The notes under the pieces were generated by a model that was not told the origin of the DNA, made no database searches, and worked only from the letters and a program-made list of their open reading frames with translations. Positions 43,655-52,544 of a DNA stretch of 64,000 bases are shown here, one piece after another; position 1 is the stretch's first letter; each line of letters opens with the position of its first letter. The stretch is from positions 1 to 64,000 of the forward strand of contig CADAZN010000021.1 in the NCBI GenBank assembly GCA_902792435.1, written 5' to 3'. The DNA is from an uncultured Bacteroidales bacterium (GTDB taxonomy: Bacteria; Bacteroidota; Bacteroidia; Bacteroidales; Muribaculaceae). The translations under genes were made by a program, and so were the position numbers.

Positions 43655-44332
43655 ATGCTAAAACGTGCCATTGACGCGATGGCAAACGCCACCTATCAAA
43701 GCATATATGTGATAGACTATTTTAAGCGCGAGTTCCTGCATGTGGCAAGTAATCCGCTGTTTCTGGGTGGTCACACTGCAGAACAAATGAAAAAGAGGGG
43801 CTATCAGTTCTACATTGAGCATGTGCCTGAAAATGAGCAAGCAATGCTACTTGAAATCAATTCTGCAGGATTCAAGAAGTTCAACAAAATCCCCTTTGAA
43901 GAACGTGATGGTTTTTTTATAAGTTATGACTTCCACATTGAGGACGGCGAAAACCGTTTTCTTATAAATCATAAAATGACCCCATTTGCATATGCCGATG
44001 ACGGCAGGCTGTGGCTTGCAATGTGCGTGGTGTCGCTCTCGTCGCATAGTGAAGCAGGGCACATTGAGTTGCGCAAAAAAGGTGCTTCGACCTATTGGGA
44101 ATATTCGCTTGAGCAGCATTGCTGGCTAACCCGAGAAACACTCACTCTGCGTCCACAAGAGAAACAGGTGCTCATACTCTCGGCACAAGGCCTGACCGTC
44201 GCACAGATAGCTGACAAGATGAATCGCTCAGTTGATACCATTAAAACCTACAAGCGAGTGATGTTTGAACGCCTAGGCACTCGTTCTATTACCGAAGCCC
44301 TCACCCTTGCGACGAATTCGGGGTTGATATAA
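43655..44332 (+). CDS. LuxR-type regulator with PAS-like sensor half
   Basis: Residues 165-225 are a LuxR/GerE helix-turn-helix: LRPQEKQVLILSAQGLTVAQIADKM, then NRSVDTIKTYKRVMFERLGTRSITEAL. The first 130 residues, with YIDYFKREFLHVASNPLFLGGHTAEQM-like spacing and a run of beta strands, look like a PAS domain as seen in similar Bacteroidales regulators; no receiver domain is present. It is divergently placed from a TonB-type barrel gene with paired inverted repeats between, so it is the best candidate to bind them. A hairpin at 44390-44418 may end its transcript. Confidence 0.85.
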   Translation: MLKRAIDAMANATYQSIYVIDYFKREFLHVASNPLFLGGHTAEQMKKRGYQFYIEHVPENEQAMLLEINSAGFKKFNKIPFEERDGFFISYDFHIEDGENRFLINHKMTPFAYADDGRLWLAMCVVSLSSHSEAGHIELRKKGASTYWEYSLEQHCWLTRETLTLRPQEKQVLILSAQGLTVAQIADKMNRSVDTIKTYKRVMFERLGTRSITEALTLATNSGLI

Positions 44333-44389
44333 TAAGTGCAATAGTGGCATCAAAATCATAAAGATTATGGAAGAAAACTAGTGTTAACG

Positions 44390-44418
44390 AAATTGTGCAA
44401 TTGGAAACTGCACAATTT
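44390..44418 (+). terminator. hairpin after the LuxR-type gene
   Basis: AAATTGTGCA and TGCACAATTT are 10-bp perfect arms with a 9-base loop, followed by ATTAATATAAT and not by a clean T-run. Confidence 0.55.
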
Positions 44419-44437
44419 ATTAATATAATGTTTCCGC

Positions 44438-44477
44438 AAAAAACAGGAAGGCTCAATTGAGTCTTCCTGTTTTTTTA
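44438..44477. terminator. bidirectional terminator between the LuxR-type gene and the M13 peptidase gene
   Basis: AAACAGGAAG pairs with CTTCCTGTTT and encloses the palindrome CTCAATTGAG, with A and T runs on the two sides. Confidence 0.88.
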
Positions 44478-44500
44478 TTTTTGTATGGTTAATATTGTGA

Positions 44501-46525
44501 TTACCAGATGGTCACGCGGTCCTCGGGGGCGCGCCACATCTTCTCGCCGGGTTGAATGTTGAAGGCGTTGAAGAATGGCTCGAGGTTGCGGATTGCAACG
44601 TTCACGCGGTTAATGCCAAGAGAGTGTGGGTCGGTCTTGGTGCGACGCAGAATCTCTTCCTTGGTGATGTTGGCAGCCCATACGTTAGCGTAGCTTAGGA
44701 AGAAGCGCTGGTCGGGAGTGAAGCCGTCGATTTTCTTGTCACTAGCACCTTGCTCAGTTTTCTTGAAAGCACTGTAGGCAACGCGCAGACCGCCATGGTC
44801 GGCGATGTTCTCACCCATGGTGAATGTGCCGTTGGCATGCACATCGTCGGCAACAATCTCAGCGCTGTATTGAGCACCCAGTTTGTCGGCGAGTTCTTGG
44901 AACTTAGCAGCATCCTCGGCAGTCCACCAGTCAATCATATTGCCGTGGTGGTCGAAGTTGCGGCCTTGGTCGTCAAAGCCGTGAGTCATCTCATGACCAA
45001 TAACAACGCCAATTGCGCCATAGTTGCAGGCATCGTCGGCATCAGGATCGAAATATGGCTTTTGCAGGATGCCTGCAGGGAAGCAAATCTCGTTGGTTGA
45101 TGGATCGTAGTAGGCGTTAACAGTTTGTGGAGTCATCTGCCATTTGTCCTTGTCGACGGGCTTGTTAAGTTGTGAAAGCTGATACTCAGCCTCAAAGCGG
45201 CGAGCGTTCATTACGTTCTCCCAGTAGAAGTTGTCTCTATCGATGTTGATCCCGCTATAGTCGCGCCAAGTGTCAGGGTAGCCCACCTTAACAGTAAAGC
45301 TGTTAAGCTTAACAAGAGCGTTCACTTTGGTCTTGGGACTCATCCAAGTCAAGTCCTTGATGTGCTCACCAAGTGCCAAGCGCAGATTGTTGATGAGCTT
45401 GATCATCTTTTGTTTCGACTCTTCGGGGAAGTACTTCTTCACGTAGAGTTCGCCCACAGCCTCTCCAAGAACGCCATTTGGCACGTTGAGGGCACGTTTC
45501 CAGCGTGGTTGCATCACTGTCTTTCCACTCATGGCACGACTGTACATATCGAAGTTTGCCTGCTCAAAGTCATCGGTAAGGTAGTTTGATGCAGCATCGA
45601 GATACTTGAACGCCAGGTAGTTCCTTATGTCCTCAATTTTGAGAGTGCCCATCATCTCGTTGAACTTTGCCATCGAGTTAAGATGCATCACGCATGCCTT
45701 CTCAACCTTGATTGAGGCGGGGAAAAGCAGGTTGAAATAGCTGTCCCAGTCAAAGTTTGGATAGTCGGCCTTGAGCTGAGCAACAGTGCGGATGTTGTAC
45801 TGCTTGCTGTAGTCACGGCTCTCCTCGCGGGTCATAGCCACCTTGGCAAGCTCAGTTTCAATACCAAGGATGTTTTTTGCAATCTTCTTGGCATCCTTTG
45901 CTTTGCGTCCTGAAAGAGTGAAAAGCTTCTCGATGTAAGACAGATAAGCGTTGCGAACCTTAACAGTATTGTCGTCATTCTCGAGGTAGTAGTCACGGTC
46001 GCCCATTCCCAGACCTCCAGCGGTGAGGTATAGCAAATTCTGGTCACTGTTCATCAAGTCGGCCATTACACCACTGTCGAAGAATGGAGCAGCGATTCCT
46101 GTGTGCAGGTCGGCCATCATTGCTTCGAAGCTATTGCGAGGCATCTGATAGATCTGTGCTAGCATCATTTCCACGGGGCGTGTGCCTTGCTGGTTGCGCA
46201 AGGTGCTGTCCATACCCTGAAGATAAAGGTCGCTAACTTTCTGAGCCAGACTGCCTTTTGGATTGTTAGTACCTAAGTTCAAGATGAGGTCTTTGAGCTG
46301 CTCGCGATTGTTCTCGGCAAGACCGTCGAAGGTGCCAAACCTTGCATACTGAGGGTCGAGAGGGTTAGCTTTCATCCAACCACCACAGGCATACTGATAA
46401 AAATTCTCGCCTGGCTTGGTGCTCAAGTCAAGGTTGTTGCGGTCAACAGCCTTGTTGAGATTGCCAGCACTCATTGTCATTGCTGTCATTACTAGTGATA
46501 ATAGTAAAAGTTTTTTTGTTTTCAT
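44501..46525 (-). CDS. M13 family (neprilysin/PepO-like) zinc metallopeptidase
   Basis: A 674-residue exported endopeptidase. Signal peptide MKTKKLLLLSLVMTAMTMSAG. The helical N-terminal peptidase M13_N region precedes the catalytic domain, which has the substrate-binding NAYYDPSTNEICFPAGIL, the zinc motif HEMTH at about residue 511 (VIGHEMTHGFDDQG), and ENIADHGGL with the third ligand. The C terminus ends VTIW, as in the family (C-x-x-W type without the Cys). It probably trims oligopeptides in the periplasm. The frame continues upstream to 46579, but the signal peptide fixes the start. Confidence 0.95.
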   Translation of the reverse strand: MKTKKLLLLSLVMTAMTMSAGNLNKAVDRNNLDLSTKPGENFYQYACGGWMKANPLDPQYARFGTFDGLAENNREQLKDLILNLGTNNPKGSLAQKVSDLYLQGMDSTLRNQQGTRPVEMMLAQIYQMPRNSFEAMMADLHTGIAAPFFDSGVMADLMNSDQNLLYLTAGGLGMGDRDYYLENDDNTVKVRNAYLSYIEKLFTLSGRKAKDAKKIAKNILGIETELAKVAMTREESRDYSKQYNIRTVAQLKADYPNFDWDSYFNLLFPASIKVEKACVMHLNSMAKFNEMMGTLKIEDIRNYLAFKYLDAASNYLTDDFEQANFDMYSRAMSGKTVMQPRWKRALNVPNGVLGEAVGELYVKKYFPEESKQKMIKLINNLRLALGEHIKDLTWMSPKTKVNALVKLNSFTVKVGYPDTWRDYSGINIDRDNFYWENVMNARRFEAEYQLSQLNKPVDKDKWQMTPQTVNAYYDPSTNEICFPAGILQKPYFDPDADDACNYGAIGVVIGHEMTHGFDDQGRNFDHHGNMIDWWTAEDAAKFQELADKLGAQYSAEIVADDVHANGTFTMGENIADHGGLRVAYSAFKKTEQGASDKKIDGFTPDQRFFLSYANVWAANITKEEILRRTKTDPHSLGINRVNVAIRNLEPFFNAFNIQPGEKMWRAPEDRVTIW

Positions 46526-46673
46526 CGTTGTTATAATATTTATATATAATGTGTATTTCTTGTTGCAAAGATAATACATAGTTTTCAGTTATGAGTTATT
46601 AGTTGGTAGTTTTTTTGAATCAGTTGAGTTAGCTTGATTGTGCAAAGCACGGAAACGGTGAAATCAAGGATTC

Positions 46674-47445
46674 ACTGGAATCGGTGGAATCACTGACTCG
46701 GTTGGGCCGCGCTGCGCGCTAAGATATCGCTGTGCATGGAATCGGTGGAATCATCGGAATCACTGACTCGGTTGGCTCGGTTAGGCCGCGCTGCGCGCTA
46801 AAGATTGTTGCCCTTCGGGCTAAGATTGGGAGTATGGTGCCTACGGCACTAATATTTATTTTTGCGCTGGCGCGCTAAGATATCGCTGTGCATGGAATCG
46901 GTGGAATCAGTTTGCCTTGATGCTGGAGGGGCGCTGCGCTTAAAATTTATTGAAAATTTAATGGAAAATTGCATTGATGCTGGTTTTTAGACAGTCCAGA
47001 AATTAAAAACTCCTCGCTTGCGAGGCTTTGCGACACCAATAGGTGCAACTTTGCGAGAGAACATGGAATCGGTGGAATCGGTGGAATCAGTGGAATCAGT
47101 GGAATCAGTGGAATCAGTGGAATCAGTGGAATCAGTGGAATCGGTGGAATCAGTGGAATCGGTGGAATCAGTTTGCCTTGATGCTGGAGGGGCGCTGCGC
47201 TTAAAATTTATTGAAAATTTTATGGAAAATTGCATTGATGCTGGCTTTTAGACAGTCCAGAAATTAAAAACTCCTCGCTTGCGAGGCTTTGCGACATCAA
47301 TAGTTGCAACTTTGCGAGAGAACATGGAATCGGTGGAATCACTGGAATCAGTGGAATCAGTGGAATCAGTCAACTTTTTTCAGGAAAAGGAGTGATTAGG
47401 AATAACTAGGGGGGGGTAGCAAAATGTCAAAGAACTCTTGCAATG
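46674..47445 (-). repeat. composite intergenic repeat, locus 3 (largest copy, reversed)
   Basis: Satellites of the GGTGGAATC type (reverse complement of TGATTCCAC) alternate with hairpin modules. A short and a long version of one module lie at 46693-46735 and 46761-46891; the long one holds GCCC-TTC-GGGC (46810-46820) and GTGCC-TAC-GGCAC (46837-46849). A second, about 152 bp, module occurs twice almost unchanged, at 46911-47062 and 47171-47323, each with GCGCTGCGC and CCTCGCTTGCGAGG. The longest satellite, twelve 9-bp units, is at 47063-47170. The end (47371-47445) matches the reverse complement of the left flank of locus 2 (24229-24300). Confidence 0.9.
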
Positions 47446-47613
47446 ATAGCGTGCATGACAAAGATATTGTACTATTAATAATGGGAACAACATTAAAAAA
47501 AGGCGCAGATGTTAGTTGTCAGATGCCAAATGTCGTTTCTAAGATGTCGTTGATGACAAAAAAGTATAGGATGAAAAAATTGTATTTGTTCTTCATTGTT
47601 TGAGAAAAACTCG

Positions 47614-47621
47614 TAAATTTG
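47614..47621 (+). promoter_or_regulatory. -7 box of rlmD
   Basis: TAAATTTG, then C, 33 bp before the GTG at 47654. Because it lies inside the longer open frame starting at 47600, it supports the GTG start. Confidence 0.6.
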
Positions 47622-47653
47622 CAGTAAATATTAATCTATTATTATTTAGTTTA

Positions 47654-49060
47654 GTGGGAAAGAAGAAAAACTTGCCTCTGCTTGAGGATTTTGAGATAAC
47701 AGGCGTAGCTGCCGAAGGTAAGAGCCTGGGACGATGGAACGACATGGTAGTGTTCATCCCCTATGGTGCTCCAGGCGATGTAGCACGAGTTAAGATTACT
47801 CGCAAGAAGCACAGCTTTGCCGAGGGAGTGATTGATGAACTTGTGAAACCTAGTGAGCTGCGTGTTGAGCCTATGTGTCAGCACTTTGGGGTGTGCGGTG
47901 GTTGCAAATGGCAGCACCTGCCTTATGAGTACCAACTGCAGTGCAAGCAGCAGCAGGTGGTCGATGCCCTCGAGCGAATAGCAAAGGTTCCCATACCTGC
48001 CATCTCTCCAATTCTTGGTTCAAAGAAAACTACCTTCTACCGCAATAAACTAGAATTTACATTCAGCAATAAGTGCTGGTTAACTACCGAACAGATGCAG
48101 AGCGGCGAGGAGTTTCCCAATCGCAACGCTGTTGGTTTCCACATCCCTGGAGGTTTTGACAAAGTTCTCAATATTGAGAAATGCTGGCTTCAAGACGACA
48201 TCAGCAACCAGATTCGCCTCTTCCTTCGTGACTATACTCAAGAGCGTGGCTACACGTTCTATGACATTCGCAACAACGTGGGCTTCATGCGCATGATGAT
48301 GGTGCGCACTGCAAGCACAGGAGAGATAATGCTTGTAGTAGTGTTCAGTGAGGACAACAAGGATGCCATCGATGACGTGATGGGAGCCTTGAAAGACCGT
48401 TTCCCACAGATTACCTCTCTCATGTATGTGGTAAACTTAAAAGTCAATGACTCGCTAGGCGACCAGGAGTTTGTGCTCTACAGTGGTCGTGACTACATTG
48501 AGGAAGAGATGGAAGGCTTGAAGTTCCGAGTAGGACCTAAATCGTTCTATCAAACCAACAGCGAGCAAGCCTACGAACTATATAAAGTGGCACGCAACTT
48601 TGCTGGCTTGACTGGCAACGAACTTGTCTATGACCTATACACCGGCACTGGTACAATAGCCAACTTCGTGTCACGCCAAGCACGCGAAGTCATTGGCATC
48701 GAATATGTACCTGAAGCCATTGAGGATGCCAAGCTCAACTCACGCGTTAATGGTATAAAGAATACCAAGTTCTTTGCCGGCGACATGAAAGACGTGCTAA
48801 CTGGCGAGTTTGTAGCACATCATGGAATCCCTGACGTGATGATTGTAGACCCACCACGTGCCGGCATGCACGAAGACGTGGTAAAAGTGATTCTCGATGC
48901 CGAACCCAAGCGCATAGTGTATGTGAGCTGCAACCCAGCAACGCAAGCCCGCGATATTGCGATGCTCGATGTTAAATATCGTGTTGATGCTATCCAGCCA
49001 GTAGATATGTTCCCTCACACCCACCATGTGGAGAATGTGGTGTTACTAAGTAGGAAGTAA
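47654..49060 (+). CDS. rlmD: 23S rRNA (uracil-C5) methyltransferase RlmD-like
   Basis: SAM-dependent RNA m5U methyltransferase of the TrmA/RlmCD family. From GTG at 47654 it reads MGKKKNLPLLEDFEITGVAAEGKSLG, a TRAM domain, followed by the iron-sulphur cysteines CQHFGVCGGCKW. The methyltransferase domain has YDLYTGTGTIA (SAM loop), VDPPRAGMH, and the catalytic Cys and base region YVSCNPATQARDI. It has 468 residues. Family members target U1939 or U747 of 23S rRNA; which one applies here is not certain. The stop codon lies inside a 7-bp tandem repeat array. Confidence 0.92.
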   Translation: MGKKKNLPLLEDFEITGVAAEGKSLGRWNDMVVFIPYGAPGDVARVKITRKKHSFAEGVIDELVKPSELRVEPMCQHFGVCGGCKWQHLPYEYQLQCKQQQVVDALERIAKVPIPAISPILGSKKTTFYRNKLEFTFSNKCWLTTEQMQSGEEFPNRNAVGFHIPGGFDKVLNIEKCWLQDDISNQIRLFLRDYTQERGYTFYDIRNNVGFMRMMMVRTASTGEIMLVVVFSEDNKDAIDDVMGALKDRFPQITSLMYVVNLKVNDSLGDQEFVLYSGRDYIEEEMEGLKFRVGPKSFYQTNSEQAYELYKVARNFAGLTGNELVYDLYTGTGTIANFVSRQAREVIGIEYVPEAIEDAKLNSRVNGIKNTKFFAGDMKDVLTGEFVAHHGIPDVMIVDPPRAGMHEDVVKVILDAEPKRIVYVSCNPATQARDIAMLDVKYRVDAIQPVDMFPHTHHVENVVLLSRK

Positions 49061-49164
49061 GAGGTTGTAAGTAACAAGTAACAAGTAATAAGTAATAAGT
49101 ATTAAGTAATAAGTAACAAGTAATAAGTAATAAGTGAGAAGTTTTTTATAAAGTAATAAGTGAG
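49048..49164 (+). repeat. 7-bp tandem array (AAGTAAT) spanning a stop and a start codon
   Basis: Thirteen consecutive heptads in one register run from 49048 to 49138 (AAGTAGG, AAGTAAG, AGGTTGT, then AAGTAAC or AAGTAAT variants, ending AAGTGAG). Two more (AAGTAAT, AAGTGAG) sit at 49151-49164. The rlmD stop codon (49058-49060) is inside the second unit and the GTG start of the DUF5686 gene (49160-49162) is inside the last. No other signal is seen in this 100-bp gap. Confidence 0.88.
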
Positions 49165-51712
49165 AGGGATTAAGGGATATATTTTGCTACTGCTATTGGT
49201 GGTTGTTGCGATGGTTGTTCATGGACAACCACTTGATGGATACACCCACATAAAAGGGGTTGTACTAGATTCGGAAACGGGGGAAGGGATTCCCTATGCC
49301 CAGATTTACCTGCTTGGTTCTCAAACTGGCGCACTCACTAATGAGCAAGGTGGCTTCACCATTGTTACAGGAGTTGAGTTCAGCAAGGTAAAGGTTATGG
49401 TTGTAGGCTATCAAACACAAGAACTTGATGTGCCCATGGGCAAACAAACTGAGCTAGTAATCAAGATGGTGCCTACTTCTGTAATGCTCAACGAGATACT
49501 TGTACGCAAGACTGAGAAATATGTGAAGAAGGGCAACCCAGCGGTAGCTTTTGTTGAGAAACTGCGCGCTCGTCGCAACATGTATAATCCCAAGGACCAT
49601 CAATACTACAACTACCACAAGTATGAGAAAGTATCGTTTGGCCTCAACAATTTCAACCCTGCCAGCAACAAGAACCTCATTGCTCAAAACTTCAAATTCT
49701 TAAAGGAATATGTCGACACAAGCGACATCACAGGCAAGATGGTGCTTCCGTTGTCGATTCAAGAAAAAGTTAGTGAAGAACATTACCGCAAGTCGCCATC
49801 AGCACACCGTGAGGTAGTGATGGCAACTAACCATGCTGGAATAGATGATCAGCACGACACCGAGAGCCTCAAGAAATTCATTGACGACGTGTTCCGTGAG
49901 ATGGATATCTACAGCAACGACATCACGTTCATGCAAAACCGCTTTGTGAGTCCATTGTCGAGCATAGGCACCGACTTTTACAAATACTACCTCGACACTG
50001 TGATGGTCGACGGACTACAGTGTTATGAGCTCACGTTCACACCTTTTACCACCGAGACCTTCGGCTTTTTGGGAAGACTATATGTACCAGCCAATGATAC
50101 CACCATGTTCATCTCTAAAATAAGAATGAACGTACCTCACAAGATTAACCTAAATTATGTGAACCAGGTTTATCTTGAGCAAGACTACATAAAAGCTTCC
50201 GACGGATCACGCCTTAAAGTGCGCGATGACTTGATGGTAGAGTTCAAAATTGCTCCCAAGACGCCCGAGATATATGCGCGCCGACAGACCTTCTATGACG
50301 GCCACAACTTCAAGCAGCCCAAGGACATGTCAATCTTCAACCAAAGCGCAGAGGTGATAATGAGAAAGAATCTTGAACAAGACGAGAACTACTGGACGGC
50401 CCACCGACCAGTGGTTGCCGTCAAGAACGAACACACCGTCAAGGACATGCTCACGCGGTTAAGGAAATCTAAGCTCTTCTACTGGTGCGAGAAGGTGGTC
50501 ACAACATTAGTTAATGGCTACATAGCCACCTCAGGGAATGCGCGAAACAGCAAATTTGACATTGGTCCCATGAATACCACCATAAGCGGCAATAGTCTTG
50601 AGGGATTGAGACTTAGAGTGGGTGGCATGACGACAGCCAAGCTCAATCAGCGCTGGTTTGGCAAGTTCTATGTTGCCTATGGAACACGCGATGAGCGCTT
50701 CAAATATATGGGTCAGCTAGAATACTCATTTGTTGACAAGAAATTTCACCCTAACGAATTTCCTGTAAACTCGTTACGCCTTATGCACCGCTACGATGTT
50801 GACAAGTTAGGCCAGCATTATCTCTACACAAATCCCGACAACGTGTTCCTTGCACTCAAGCGGCAGAAAGACGACAAGATGATATATCTGCGCGAGACTA
50901 TGCTTGAGTACAAGCTCGAGACCCAAGCAGGCTTCTCGCTAACAGCATCGATTCAACATCAGCGTCACGAGGCATCGAGGTTCCTACCATTCATTGACGG
51001 CAACGGCAACGAGTTTGGGCATTATAACACAGCAGGCTTCAACGTCATGCTGCGCTATGCACCAGGCGAAAAGTTCTACCAAACGCGCTCGTTCAGAATT
51101 CCCATCAATCAGGACGCCCCCGTTTTCACACTCTCGCACACCTTCATGCCGCGAGGATTCTTAGGAAGTGACTATACCATCAACAAAACCGAGGCTGGAA
51201 TCCAAAAACGTTTCTGGTTCTCAGCATTTGGCTACACCGACATCATCCTCAAGGCAGGAAAAATATGGAGCACAGTGCCTTATCCAGAACTGCTGCTGCC
51301 AAACACCAACTTATCTTACACAATCCAGCCCGAATCGTTTGCATTGATGAACGCGATGGAGTTTATCAATGATCAGTACTTGTCGTGGGACGTGACCTAC
51401 TGGATTAACGGTGCAATACTAAATCGCATCCCACTTATCAAGAAGCTGAAGATGCGCGAGGTCGTGTCGTTCAGGGGGTTGTGGGGCTCACTCAGTGACA
51501 AGAATGACCCGATGCTTCACCCTGAATTATTTCAATTCCCAGCTATCGCCGACTGTCACAAGATGGACAAGAAGCCATATATGGAAATTGGTGTGGGACT
51601 TGACAACATACTCACATTCTTGCGTGTTGACTACGTGTGGCGATTGAGTTACCGTGACAACCCAGGCATTAATCGCAGTGGCGTGAGAGTGCAGCTACAT
51701 TTTACTTTTTAA
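49160..51712 (+). CDS. DUF5686 outer-membrane protein with carboxypeptidase-like domain
   Basis: A protein of 850 residues. Signal sequence MRGIKGYILLLLLVVVAMVVHG, then a carboxypeptidase-regulatory-like domain (IKGVVLDSETGEGIPYAQIYLLGSQTGALTNEQGGF), then the large DUF5686 region (KLRARRNMYNPKDHQYYNYHKYEKVSF onward) and a barrel-like C-terminal half ending in SGVRVQLHFTF, a typical outer-membrane terminal strand. Function is unknown; the family is common in Bacteroidota envelopes. The GTG start lies within a 7-bp repeat, so repeat changes could affect its translation. The SanA-like gene follows after 17 bp. Confidence 0.88.
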   Translation: MRGIKGYILLLLLVVVAMVVHGQPLDGYTHIKGVVLDSETGEGIPYAQIYLLGSQTGALTNEQGGFTIVTGVEFSKVKVMVVGYQTQELDVPMGKQTELVIKMVPTSVMLNEILVRKTEKYVKKGNPAVAFVEKLRARRNMYNPKDHQYYNYHKYEKVSFGLNNFNPASNKNLIAQNFKFLKEYVDTSDITGKMVLPLSIQEKVSEEHYRKSPSAHREVVMATNHAGIDDQHDTESLKKFIDDVFREMDIYSNDITFMQNRFVSPLSSIGTDFYKYYLDTVMVDGLQCYELTFTPFTTETFGFLGRLYVPANDTTMFISKIRMNVPHKINLNYVNQVYLEQDYIKASDGSRLKVRDDLMVEFKIAPKTPEIYARRQTFYDGHNFKQPKDMSIFNQSAEVIMRKNLEQDENYWTAHRPVVAVKNEHTVKDMLTRLRKSKLFYWCEKVVTTLVNGYIATSGNARNSKFDIGPMNTTISGNSLEGLRLRVGGMTTAKLNQRWFGKFYVAYGTRDERFKYMGQLEYSFVDKKFHPNEFPVNSLRLMHRYDVDKLGQHYLYTNPDNVFLALKRQKDDKMIYLRETMLEYKLETQAGFSLTASIQHQRHEASRFLPFIDGNGNEFGHYNTAGFNVMLRYAPGEKFYQTRSFRIPINQDAPVFTLSHTFMPRGFLGSDYTINKTEAGIQKRFWFSAFGYTDIILKAGKIWSTVPYPELLLPNTNLSYTIQPESFALMNAMEFINDQYLSWDVTYWINGAILNRIPLIKKLKMREVVSFRGLWGSLSDKNDPMLHPELFQFPAIADCHKMDKKPYMEIGVGLDNILTFLRVDYVWRLSYRDNPGINRSGVRVQLHFTF

Positions 51713-51729
51713 TTATCATGTAAAAGGCT

Positions 51730-52380
51730 ATGACAAAAATAAGCAGAAAAAAGTGGATGAGAATAGTGTTGTGGCTTGCCCTTGCCTGCGCAGTTGTGGC
51801 ACTAGTGTGTGACACTATAGTGAGACATAACACTAACGGACGCGCCTATGACGACATCAACAAATTGCCACACAACAAAGTGGGACTGCTACTTGGCACT
51901 TCTCCACTCGACAAACAAGGAAACACAAACTATTACTTTATTTATAGAATAGATGCTGCCGAGCAACTGATTAAATCGGGCAAGATTGACTATATACTTG
52001 TGAGTGGCGACAATAGCTCGGTAGGTTATGACGAACCGACATGGATGCGAGATTCACTGGTGGGTCGTGGAGTTCCCGAAGATCGCATAGTGCTTGATTT
52101 TGCTGGCCTGCGAACTCTTGACTCGGTGGTAAGAGCAAAGGAAGTTTTTGGGCAAGACAGTATCACTATAATCTCACAGCTTTTCCACAACGAGCGTGCA
52201 CTATATCTTGCTGACCACAATGGAATAAACGCTATTGCCTATAACGCAAAGGATGTAAGCCTGTGGCACAAATGGCTCAAAATACACAGCCGAGAGTACT
52301 TAGCCAGAGTAAAAATGATGATTGACCTTGCCATCAACAAGCAACCTCATTTCCTAGGAGAGAAGGTTGAAATTAAGTAA
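51730..52380 (+). CDS. SanA/DUF218 family membrane protein
   Basis: A 216-residue protein with an N-terminal membrane anchor (VLWLALACAVVALVCDTIV) and a periplasmic DUF218 domain: VGLLLGTSPLDKQGNTNYYFIYRIDAAEQLIKSGKIDYILVSGDN, then ISQLFHNERALYLADHNGI. SanA-type proteins influence envelope permeability, including vancomycin exclusion at high temperature in Enterobacteria; the biochemical activity is not settled. It follows the DUF5686 gene closely. Confidence 0.9.
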   Translation: MTKISRKKWMRIVLWLALACAVVALVCDTIVRHNTNGRAYDDINKLPHNKVGLLLGTSPLDKQGNTNYYFIYRIDAAEQLIKSGKIDYILVSGDNSSVGYDEPTWMRDSLVGRGVPEDRIVLDFAGLRTLDSVVRAKEVFGQDSITIISQLFHNERALYLADHNGINAIAYNAKDVSLWHKWLKIHSREYLARVKMMIDLAINKQPHFLGEKVEIK

Positions 52381-52445
52381 TAATGCGTTAGAGGCTCCAG
52401 CTCAGGCCTCACAAGAAGGATTGTTGAAAAAAAAGTGAATTATTA

Positions 52446-52477
52446 TTTGCGTATTTTAGCGAATAGTAGTAAATTTG
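52446..52477 (+). promoter_or_regulatory. promoter of the glycogen operon
   Basis: TTTG (52446-52449) and TAAATTTG (52470-52477) are exactly 20 bp apart, with a leader of roughly 60 nt before the first gene at 52545. Confidence 0.8.
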
Positions 52478-52544
52478 TTACGATTACAAGAAAAAGGTGC
52501 GTTTTCCTAATTAAAATCGAAAAACCATTAACCATTACATATTT

